A stretch of DNA of 47,689 nucleotides, from the NCBI GenBank assembly GCA_023381945.1, contig JAMCQY010000049.1, positions 1 to 47,689 of the forward strand, given 5' to 3'. The notes beneath the pieces are model-generated. The model did not search any database, was not told the origin of the DNA, and worked only from the letters and a program-made list of their open reading frames with translations. The DNA comes from Deltaproteobacteria bacterium. Lineage in GTDB: Bacteria > Desulfobacterota > Desulfobaccia > Desulfobaccales > 0-14-0-80-60-11. Of the stretch, positions 41,151 through 47,689 are shown piece after piece. The number at the start of each line of letters is the position of its first letter. Positions within the stretch are counted from its first letter, which is position 1. The position numbers and the translations under genes were made by a program.

Positions 41151-43544
41151 CTATTTTCCCTTCTGGCGCTCCCTCACCCCAACAGCATCCAAATATATGC
41201 TCACCGCGCCCTCCCGGGTAAAAAGGCGGAATTTTCTGTTTCCCGATGAAAAATTTTGGGCATTGGCCCCGTAGATCACCAAATTCCTTGGCTGTAGCCG
41301 GCCTTGGAGACCCTGAAAATCTGGAGACTCGGCCAGAGCCGCGGGCAGAACCAGGAGGTCCAATCCGGCCGCCGCAGGCTGGAAGGCCGGGGGAAATCCT
41401 CCTTTCCGGACCGGCGGCAGGATGAGAACCCGGCGTCCAGAGCAGGCCAGTCCCAAGGCAAAACCCTGGTCCTCGCCCAGCCTCAGATAATCCAGGTTCA
41501 CGCTGCCCAGTCGGAGCGGCGGCTTGGGGCCTCGGCGCCAGGGTTCCAGCGGCAGGGGCAGGCGGCGGCGATCGCCCAGGTAATTCCACAAATCCCATAG
41601 GGCCGGCCCTGGGTACCCCCGACGGCCATACCAGAAGCCTCCCACCTTGAATTGCTCGGCCAAAGTAAGCAATTCCCCGGCATTGTCCTGGCACAGGGCC
41701 AAGGCCACGACCTGCTCCAAAGCCCGAAATTGCCGCCAATGACAATAGGAGGGCAGGGGGCCGAAAGAGGAGCCTGCGCCCGGCCGTCCCGGCCAGGAGC
41801 GGGCCGGGGCCGTGACGATCAGGCGCTGGCCCTCCGGACTGACGATGACGCATTCGAGACTGCCGTAGGAATCGAGGCAGGTCACCTCCAGGTTCCGGGG
41901 AGGGTTCAACATCGGCCAGGCCGTGGAAAATATTAAGGCAATGCCGGCCAGGCCGGCCCCGCCCCAGGTCCAGAGACCGCGCCGGGGTGCGAAGACCAGC
42001 GCCAGCGCCAGAAAATAGAGGCCGATTTGCAGCCAGGTAGGGACAGGAACGATGATGGCGCTGCTGCGCACCGAGGCCCCCAGCCGGATGGCCTGCCAAC
42101 CCAGCCATAGGGGCCATTGGCCCAGGTACACCAGTCCCTGGGCTAAAGGAGCCATATGCAGGGCCTGGGCGAAGACCGCGGCTTCGCCCAGGGGCAGGGC
42201 CAGACCCAGGACCAGGGGGATGGCAGCCAGATTGACCACGATGCCTAATATGGAAACCACCTGGAAGTAGGCGGCCACCAGGGGGGCGGTGGCCAGGGTG
42301 GCGATGGCCGAGGCCGCGGCCCACTCTTTGACTAAAAAATAGCCGCGCCTGGTCCAACCTGGTTGGAATTCCAGCTCCAACCATTTTCCGCTGGTTAGCA
42401 ACCGCGGCATCAGGTAAATCAAGGCCGCCACCGCCGCGAAGGAGAGCTGGAAGGAGATGGAGAAGAGGCGCAAGGGAGCTAAACTGAGAATGATCAGGGC
42501 GGCCAGGGCCAGGGCGCTCCAGACTTCCCGGGGCCGGCCCAGATAGATTAAGAGAAGAAAGGCCAGGACCATGACTTCGGCCCGTTGGGTGGAGGGCGAG
42601 CCCCCCGCCACCCAGGCGTAGCCCATCACCGCGGCGGCGGCCAGCAGGGTGGCGATCTTTATCACATTGATCCGCAGCAGCAGCCAGGCGGAGCGCCGCA
42701 TCACCAGACTGCTGAAAAACAGGATGACCGCGGCGACCATTCCCAGATGCAAGCCGTTGACCACCAGGAGGTGACTGGTGCCGGTGCGGGCCAGATTGTG
42801 GCGCATCTCCTGGGTGACCTCGCCTTGGTCGCCCAGCAGCATGGACAGATAAATGGCCCGCAACTCCGCGTCGAGGGGTTTCAATAACTGGCGGATGCCG
42901 CCCCGCAGACGCTCTGCCAGGGGATAGCGGCCCGAGGCCAGAAAAACCAGGCGGCCGCGATCTTTGAGGCGCATCTCCCGGAAGATGCCGTCCGCGGCCA
43001 GAAAGCGCGGCCGGTCAAAGGTCCCTGGATTATGCAAGACGTGGGGGGTGCGCAAGCGGCCCCGAACCACCAGGTCGGTGCCCACCGGCGGGGCCTCCAG
43101 GGGTGAGGCGGCCACCAGGAGGTTGCCGGTGGCCGGCTGCCAGCCCTGGGGGCTGAGCCAGTATTGTGCCGCCATGAATAGCTGAACCCGTTCCTGACCC
43201 AGCTTGGCGGGGCGGTTCAGGCGTCCCAGAAGGGTAATTTCCTGATCCTGAGGGAGATTGACCAGATGGTGGGGCGGCAAAACGGGATGGAGGGCTTGTT
43301 GGTAAAAGGCGATCCCCAAGAGCCAGAAAAAGGCGAGAGGCAGGAGCCGGGCCGGCCGGCGGACTAACCAGAGCGCCACGAGGGCCAGACTGAGGGCGCC
43401 GAGGCCGATGTTGAGCCACCTTGCCGGCGGATTTAGGCCCCAGGCCGCACTGGCGAGCCCGGTCATCAGGGCGGCGACCACCGGCAGCAAAGGCCGGGAA
43501 AAGGGCCGGTTTTCGCTTTGCCGTTTGCCGTTTGCCGTTTTCAA
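41151..43544 (-). CDS. comEC: ComEC/Rec2-type DNA uptake channel with degenerate metallo-beta-lactamase domain
   Basis: A 797-residue inner-membrane protein for passage of single-stranded DNA in natural transformation. The N-terminal OB-like region (DQEITLLGRLNRPAKLGQER, NPGTFDRPRFLAADGIFREM) and the competence domain (RTGTSHLLVVNGLHLGMVAA, GGSPSTQRAEVMVLAFLLLI) are typical. The C-terminal beta-lactamase-like domain from about residue 550 reads LEVTCLDSYGSLECVIVSPE where LDVGQGD is expected, and LALCQDNAGELLTLAEQF where the HxHxDH metal motif should be. The nuclease function is therefore probably lost in this protein. The first residues (MKTANGKRQSENR) come from a TTTGCCG tandem repeat. Confidence 0.88.
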   Translation of the reverse strand: MKTANGKRQSENRPFSRPLLPVVAALMTGLASAAWGLNPPARWLNIGLGALSLALVALWLVRRPARLLPLAFFWLLGIAFYQQALHPVLPPHHLVNLPQDQEITLLGRLNRPAKLGQERVQLFMAAQYWLSPQGWQPATGNLLVAASPLEAPPVGTDLVVRGRLRTPHVLHNPGTFDRPRFLAADGIFREMRLKDRGRLVFLASGRYPLAERLRGGIRQLLKPLDAELRAIYLSMLLGDQGEVTQEMRHNLARTGTSHLLVVNGLHLGMVAAVILFFSSLVMRRSAWLLLRINVIKIATLLAAAAVMGYAWVAGGSPSTQRAEVMVLAFLLLIYLGRPREVWSALALAALIILSLAPLRLFSISFQLSFAAVAALIYLMPRLLTSGKWLELEFQPGWTRRGYFLVKEWAAASAIATLATAPLVAAYFQVVSILGIVVNLAAIPLVLGLALPLGEAAVFAQALHMAPLAQGLVYLGQWPLWLGWQAIRLGASVRSSAIIVPVPTWLQIGLYFLALALVFAPRRGLWTWGGAGLAGIALIFSTAWPMLNPPRNLEVTCLDSYGSLECVIVSPEGQRLIVTAPARSWPGRPGAGSSFGPLPSYCHWRQFRALEQVVALALCQDNAGELLTLAEQFKVGGFWYGRRGYPGPALWDLWNYLGDRRRLPLPLEPWRRGPKPPLRLGSVNLDYLRLGEDQGFALGLACSGRRVLILPPVRKGGFPPAFQPAAAGLDLLVLPAALAESPDFQGLQGRLQPRNLVIYGANAQNFSSGNRKFRLFTREGAVSIYLDAVGVRERQKGK

Positions 43545-43545
43545 G
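43514..43545. repeat. TTTGCCG tandem repeat at comEC start
   Basis: Three near-perfect copies of TTTGCCG followed by TTTTC, spanning the comEC start codon region. It is translated as the first residues of that protein and resembles the ACCGAAAACCGG repeats at 33231. Confidence 0.75.
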
Positions 43546-43702
43546 TCAAGGGCGGTGGTAGCATATTCACTGAGGATTAAACTATCAACACTAAGAACGC
43601 CACAAAAAGCGCCGGAATCTTTTGCGGCATCTTACAACTCTACGTATCATTTGACAAACCAAGATTTGCCGCCCGGATGGGCTAACTGCCCCACCTTTTC
43701 TC

Positions 43703-43732
43703 TTGACAATTATGGAAAATAGCTAATAAAAT
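43703..43732 (+). promoter_or_regulatory. candidate promoter of the lytic transglycosylase gene
   Basis: TTGACA at 43703-43708 and TAAAAT at 43727-43732 are separated by 18 bp. Transcription would start close to 43739, at or just after the ATG at 43734, so the second ATG (43740) or an internal start would be used without a leader. Confidence 0.35.
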
Positions 43733-43733
43733 T

Positions 43734-44633
43734 ATGGTCATGAGGAGAGGTATACTCATTTTGGTCCTGGCCTGGTATTTCTCGGGGCTGGCGGCGGCAG
43801 TGGCCGAGACTCCCAAGACAGGGGCGGACGGCGGCTCCCTGGTTCTGGAAAGCAGTAAGGAAACCAGGAAGGGCAAGGCCTCCGGCGACACCCTTTACGA
43901 CCTCCTGGGCCATGAGGTCCAGGTATATGTTTTCAATAAAAAGACCCGGGTCTGGCCCAAAACCATGGTGCGCTCCGGCCCCTGGGCCTATCAACCTGCC
44001 CACCTTTACCGGAGTTCCTATGCTTATCGGGGCGCCTGGTCAGGGAGCCGTGACCCCAGGGTTGACGGCTTGATCAACAAATATTCCCTGGCTTACGGAG
44101 TGGACCCGGCCCTGGTGCGGGCCGTGGTACGGAATGAATCGGGTTTTAATGCAGGAGCGGTCTCGCCCAAAGGGGCCCAGGGGTTGATGCAGTTGATGCC
44201 CGGCACCGCCGCCCTTATGGGGGTACGCGATCCTTTCGACCCAGAGCAGAATATCGCCGGCGGGGTGGGCTATCTGCGCCATTGCCTGGACCGCTTTGGC
44301 CAGAACGTCCCCCTGGCGGTGGCGGCCTATAACGCCGGCCCGGAGGCCGTGGCCAAATACTCCACCATACCTCCTTACCAGGAAACTCAAGCCTTCGTTA
44401 GCAACGTCATGGGGTCTTACGGCGCTTATAGCGGCAAGCCGGTCCCGAACAGCCCCGCGGTCAAAAACGCGCCTGGAGTTGCCGGGAGAAAGCCACCCGC
44501 CAAACTTGCGGTGCCCCAACAGGCTGAAAACCAGGAAAAAGACCTGAACATTCCCCGCCGCCCCAAAGCCAAGATCATCGAAGTCCGGACCACCAGGGTC
44601 AAGACCAAGGCCATCACCATTCTTCGGGATTGA
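43734..44633 (+). CDS. exported SLT-type lytic transglycosylase
   Basis: A 299-residue periplasmic peptidoglycan lyase. A signal peptide (ILILVLAWYFSGLAAAVA) is followed by a linker, then the SLT domain from about residue 105: YGVDPALVRAVVRNESGFNA with the catalytic Glu135, SPKGAQGLMQLMPGTAALMG, NIAGGVGYLRHCLDRF and VAAYNAGPEAVAKY. All family motifs are intact. The C-terminal tail is Lys/Pro-rich (about 60 residues). No ribosome-binding site lies before either ATG (43734, 43740); a TTG a few codons on follows GGAGAGGT, so the start is uncertain. Confidence 0.9.
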   Translation: MVMRRGILILVLAWYFSGLAAAVAETPKTGADGGSLVLESSKETRKGKASGDTLYDLLGHEVQVYVFNKKTRVWPKTMVRSGPWAYQPAHLYRSSYAYRGAWSGSRDPRVDGLINKYSLAYGVDPALVRAVVRNESGFNAGAVSPKGAQGLMQLMPGTAALMGVRDPFDPEQNIAGGVGYLRHCLDRFGQNVPLAVAAYNAGPEAVAKYSTIPPYQETQAFVSNVMGSYGAYSGKPVPNSPAVKNAPGVAGRKPPAKLAVPQQAENQEKDLNIPRRPKAKIIEVRTTRVKTKAITILRD

Positions 44634-44654
44634 GCCCGCCTGAAAAAGCAAATC

Positions 44655-44687
44655 TCACGCCAAGACGCAAAGACCCAAAGACGCTAA
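44655..44687. repeat. CGCCAAGACGCAAAG-type spacer repeat
   Basis: CTCACGCCAAGACGCAAAGA followed by CCCAAAGACGCTAAG. It looks like one arm of the ACCGCAGAGACGCAGAG class seen at 30905-30962. Confidence 0.55.
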
Positions 44688-44698
44688 GATATAGTAGC

Positions 44699-44749
44699 GT
44701 ATCTTAAACTAAGATACAGGGGGTGGTTCGCGAACCGCCCCTTTTGTTT
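44699..44749 (+). terminator. tandem hairpins and intrinsic terminator between convergent genes
   Basis: GTATCTTA-AAC-TAAGATAC is followed by GGGGTGGTTCGCGAACCGCCCC (one G-T mismatch pair in a near-perfect palindrome) and TTTTGTTT. It ends the transglycosylase transcript; the minus-strand MscS stop lies at its right edge. Confidence 0.75.
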
Positions 44750-47369
44750 ATTCCGCCGGCGGGGCGGGCCGGTCCTTGATGTGCAGGTCCCGCTGGGGGA
44801 AAGGGATCTCGATGCCTTGCTGCTGGAAGGTTTCAAGAATGGCGCTGTTGATTTCGTGGGTGGCCGGCACCCGGTCATCCGGAGTTTTAACGTGCACCCA
44901 GATGGTGAAATCCAACGTGCTGTCCCCGTAAGCGCTGAAATAAATTTGGGGCTTTGGGTGGTCAACCACCCGGTCGTTCGCCCGGCAGATATCGGTGAGC
45001 AGTTGGGTAACCCGGCGCACGTCGGAGTCGTAGCCCACCCCGACTTTCAGGGTGATGCGGTTGACGCCCCGGCCGTAATGAGTCCAGTTGAGGACCTTGC
45101 CGGAGATGAGCTCAGAATTGGGGATGATGAGCACGGAGCGGTCGGAGGTTTCGAAGAGGGTGCTGCGCACCCGGATCTCTTTCACCGTGCCCCACTGGTT
45201 GTCGATAACCAGCAGATCTCCCACTTTAATGGGGCGCTCAAAGAGCAGGATCAGGCCGCTGATGAAATTGTTGACGATGTTTTGCAGGCCGAAGCCGATG
45301 CCGACTCCCAGGGCCCCGGCCAGCAGAGCCAGATTGGTGAGTGGAAAGCCCAGGAGGCTCAAGGCCACCAGGGCCGCCAGAAGCAGGACCACGTAGTGCA
45401 CTGTGGTGGAGACCGTATATTGCACCCCGGCATCAAAGCCGATACGCGGGAAGATGCGAAAGTCCATGAGGCCGCGGAGTAGCCTAGAGAGCCAGAATCC
45501 CAGATAAAGGGTCAGACTGGCGGCGGCGACACTGAGGATGGTGAGCTTCACCGGCCCCAGGGTGGGCCCCCAGGTCACCCAGCGAAAGGCCCAGGCGACG
45601 CGTTCCGGCGGAATGCCCCAGGAAGATAAGGACCAGAAGATCACCGCGGCTCCGAGGTTAACGGAAAGCACCAGACGACAGAGGCGATAAACCCTCTGCA
45701 GTAACTCTTGCCTGGCCGGGTAGCGCCTCTGGGCCCAACCCAGGTCCGGATGCAAAAGGTGATAGATTACAGTCTCTCCTGCCAGCCAGAGAAACCAAAA
45801 CAAGAAAATCGCCAATCCGCTCCAGACCGCGGCTTGGGCTACGTACACTGCCAGGTTGGAGAGGCTCAGGAGATCGGCCAGGATGGCGACTGCCAGAAAA
45901 AAGATGATGATGCCCTTAAAGACGCGGGCCACTGCCTGCCGGCGCACCCAGCGTGGATCAGGGAGGGCGGGTTGCAGGCGGCCCAGATGAGGCCGGCGCA
46001 GCAGCCACAGGCCCCAGACCAGGAGGCCTAAAAGAAAGACGTGTTCCGCAAAGAGGCGGGAACTTTCCGGGAAGTTTAACAGCGGGGCGATCCTCAGGGC
46101 AAAGAGCGACAAAAACAGATAAGCCGCGAAGACCTTCAGAGAGCGGCGGTAGAACCGGGCCGTGGCGGCATCCAGAGGAAGCACCCCACCGGCGGCCTCT
46201 CCCGCAAACCAGGCCTGTACCAGGTCCAGAGCCAGGCGCAGGCCCCACCAGGCAACCAAGAGAGCAAGAACAAGGTTGGCCAGGCTGGAGCCCAAGGCGT
46301 TGAAATCCCAAAAAATTATTCCGACCCAAAAGATTAAGCCCAAGCGGAACAGGGAGGCCACCAGAGTGAGGCCCAGGATGTAGAGGGGCAGGAGGTCCAG
46401 GTCAGTGGCCCGGCCGCGCCAGTCTTTAAACCGCCGGGTCGCCAAGCGTTGCAGACGCCGGGTGCTCCAGGCCAGCAGGGCCAGGAAGACTGCCAGGCCC
46501 ACCAGACGCGCCAGATGGTCCACGAAAAAGTCCCGCAGCTCTCCCGAACTCACCAGGGCGGTCAACCACTGCCAGGCCTGGCCGGGCAGGGCGGACAGGC
46601 CTTCCCAGAGTCGGGCCAGTTGCTTATGCAGGGACATCCTGGCGGGAGGCCGTTGCAGGAGTTCGGTCTTCCAAGATTCCGCCACTTTTTTCAGATCGGG
46701 CTGAAGACTTGCCACTATCAGCCTCTCCTGTTTCATGGTCTGGCGGGTCTTATCAAGGTTGTCCAAGACCTGGGCAGCGAGGCGGTACTGAGTATCGGCC
46801 AGTTGCAGATATGTGCTTAAGTTCTGCTGGAATTCCGGGGAAGAGACGGTGGGCTCACCGGATGCCTTAAGGGTTTCCACCTGATTTCTCAAGGTATTTT
46901 GGGCCACGGTGTCCGCGGTCATTTCCTGTTTTAAGGCGTTGGATTCCTCCGTCAGGGCCTTGATGCGTTCCTGGGTCTGGGCCTCGATGGCCGAATAGGC
47001 GGCCAGGAGTGACTCAATCTGGCTTAAGGACGGCTTTCCCACTGCCAGGGCAGCCCGGATGGTGGCCACGGTTACCTGGAAATTCCTCAGGTCGGTTTGG
47101 GCCTGGCTGAGCCGTTGTTGACTCTCGGTTAACCGAGCGGTCAGGGGTTTGATCTTACCTTGCAGGGCGGCGACCGCTTCGGCCATAATATTTGGTAGTA
47201 TCCTGGCGGGGAGGTCGGCCGGGGCCAGTTGCTCCGCCCTGGAGGGCGTGGAAGCCCCTCCCGACGGCTGGGCTAGACTGCTGGTCACTGCCGCCAGCAA
47301 GAGGATCAGCGTAAGTGACAGCAAAGACTTCAGCGGGTGGAACCCGGATATGGGCCTATGATTTTTCAT
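44748..47369 (-). CDS. large MscS/MscK-type mechanosensitive channel
   Basis: An 873-residue inner-membrane channel. A signal-like N-terminus (LTLILLLAAVTSSLAQ) is followed by a periplasmic coiled-coil region of about 200 residues (LQGKIKPLTARLTESQQRLS), roughly ten membrane helices, and the MscS domain near the C-terminus: LLAGALGVGIGFGLQNIVNN, the pore helix, then FISGLILLFERPIKVGDLLV and VLIIPNSELISGKVLNW. These are the hallmarks of the family, which releases solutes on osmotic downshock. Size and layout are of MscK/MscM type. The gene is alone on its strand here. Confidence 0.92.
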   Translation of the reverse strand: MKNHRPISGFHPLKSLLSLTLILLLAAVTSSLAQPSGGASTPSRAEQLAPADLPARILPNIMAEAVAALQGKIKPLTARLTESQQRLSQAQTDLRNFQVTVATIRAALAVGKPSLSQIESLLAAYSAIEAQTQERIKALTEESNALKQEMTADTVAQNTLRNQVETLKASGEPTVSSPEFQQNLSTYLQLADTQYRLAAQVLDNLDKTRQTMKQERLIVASLQPDLKKVAESWKTELLQRPPARMSLHKQLARLWEGLSALPGQAWQWLTALVSSGELRDFFVDHLARLVGLAVFLALLAWSTRRLQRLATRRFKDWRGRATDLDLLPLYILGLTLVASLFRLGLIFWVGIIFWDFNALGSSLANLVLALLVAWWGLRLALDLVQAWFAGEAAGGVLPLDAATARFYRRSLKVFAAYLFLSLFALRIAPLLNFPESSRLFAEHVFLLGLLVWGLWLLRRPHLGRLQPALPDPRWVRRQAVARVFKGIIIFFLAVAILADLLSLSNLAVYVAQAAVWSGLAIFLFWFLWLAGETVIYHLLHPDLGWAQRRYPARQELLQRVYRLCRLVLSVNLGAAVIFWSLSSWGIPPERVAWAFRWVTWGPTLGPVKLTILSVAAASLTLYLGFWLSRLLRGLMDFRIFPRIGFDAGVQYTVSTTVHYVVLLLAALVALSLLGFPLTNLALLAGALGVGIGFGLQNIVNNFISGLILLFERPIKVGDLLVIDNQWGTVKEIRVRSTLFETSDRSVLIIPNSELISGKVLNWTHYGRGVNRITLKVGVGYDSDVRRVTQLLTDICRANDRVVDHPKPQIYFSAYGDSTLDFTIWVHVKTPDDRVPATHEINSAILETFQQQGIEIPFPQRDLHIKDRPAPPAE

Positions 47370-47487
47370 ATTGTCCGTATAAGATACTAAATCCTGAAAT
47401 TAGCGTCAAATCCGGTTCGGACCCGGAGGCAGCCGGCGAAAATTTTGCGGCCACTTCGGGGAAAAACCGGTCGCGGCCTGCGAACGG

Positions 47488-47502
47488 CAGGGCAATCGCA
47501 TG
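47488..47502. repeat. candidate IS terminal inverted-repeat end
   Basis: CAGGGCAATCGCATG stands seven bases beyond the stop of the transposase remnant, where an ISAs1-type element end would be expected. The opposite end is outside the window, so the match cannot be confirmed. Confidence 0.35.
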
Positions 47503-47508
47503 TAAAAA

Positions 47509-47689
47509 TTACGTTGTAAGAACTTTGAGCAGATAAGCATGGTCCCAGGCGGCCTTGAGGCGTTTTGGTTTGAATGCCCCCCTTTAGGGAGTTTTCCCGT
47601 TTAAGCATGTTGGTCGCCAGGTGGCGCAAGATGGCCAAATTTTCCGGGCCATGGTCTTTGCGGACGCGGCAGTGGTCTTCTCGGAACGC
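47509..47689 (-). pseudogene. 3' end of an ISAs1-family transposase, frameshifted
   Basis: Entering from the right edge, the minus strand encodes AFREDHCRVRKDHGPENLAI and LRHLATNMLKRENSLKGGIQ, then TK, matching the C-terminal part of ISAs1 (H-repeat) transposases. Within an AAAA run near 47561-47564 the frame shifts: with one A removed the sequence continues RLKAAWDHAYLLKVL to a stop at 47509-47511, as expected for the family. With the run as given the frame continues into unrelated residues. So the copy is either inactive or carries a sequencing error in the run. Confidence 0.75.

Noticed and set aside
41074..42384. Long minus-strand frame (436 codons) overlapping comEC in another frame
   Set aside because: Low-complexity Gly/Pro/Arg composition typical of a shadow frame; comEC is the real gene.
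47387..47638. 83-residue frame MAILRHLATNMLK and onward
   Set aside because: First part is the transposase C-terminus; after the A run it is out-of-frame read-through into spacer DNA.

Overview
This 47.7 kb window looks like a chromosomal piece of a GC-rich, Gram-negative, anaerobic bacterium, most likely a member of the Desulfobacterota (deltaproteobacterial, Desulfobacca or Syntrophobacter type). This is an inference from an N-type ATPase operon, RND efflux, LptF/G, a CooC-type ATPase, a UGA-encoded selenoprotein and many short palindromic spacer repeats. No rRNA, tRNA or CRISPR array was seen.

Left third (1-20.3 kb, almost all minus strand). Transcription runs right to left. A copper/silver-type cluster comes first: a Spy/ZraP-like protein, a Tyr/Gly-rich lipoprotein, a Met-rich periplasmic protein, a DUF2231-cytochrome c fusion and cusC-cusB-cusA. 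It runs, with only 9 bp between cusA and atpD, into a Na+-type N-ATPase operon: atpD, atpC, two tandem atpQ-like genes, a cyclase/PAS/histidine-kinase gene, atpB, atpE, atpF and atpA (cut by the window edge). No atpR was found; two atpQ-like paralogs and the signalling gene lie where it is expected. A small inverted-repeat element (MITE) sits just upstream of the signalling gene. Further right are a periplasmic thioredoxin-fold protein whose active site is read as Sec-Pro-Tyr-Cys through an in-frame UGA, a universal stress protein, a YHS-flavoprotein fusion lacking the thioredoxin-reductase CxxC, and a HAMP/adenylate-cyclase receptor translationally coupled to it.

Middle (20.7-34 kb). A Na+:solute symporter is divergent from a GH3 NagZ-like glycosidase, followed by an enoyl-CoA hydratase and a small HExxH metallopeptidase. 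Then come nifS and iscU/nifU-like genes, an unknown protein, an exported SagB-type nitroreductase, a single-chain beta-class methyltransferase with an Mrr-like nuclease domain, a hotdog thioesterase, an orphan CooC ATPase, an AmpG-like MFS permease, a THEP1 NTPase and a zinc-ribbon protein. A second, inverted copy of the MITE lies at 34.1 kb.

Right third (34.3-47.7 kb). This part is mostly housekeeping: prmA, a phasin-like protein, rsmE, a TIGR01212-type radical SAM protein, a TVP38/VTT membrane protein, HU, an LptF/G permease, an FmdB zinc ribbon, a ComEC whose metallo-beta-lactamase domain has lost its metal motif, a lytic transglycosylase and a large MscS-type channel. The window ends in the frameshifted 3' end of an ISAs1-type transposase.

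Spacers carry several families of short palindromic or tandem repeats, some of which run into the ends of coding regions. The most striking single observation is the selenoprotein at 16326-16886. The most unusual gene organisation is the copper-efflux/N-ATPase run with its inserted cyclase-kinase.
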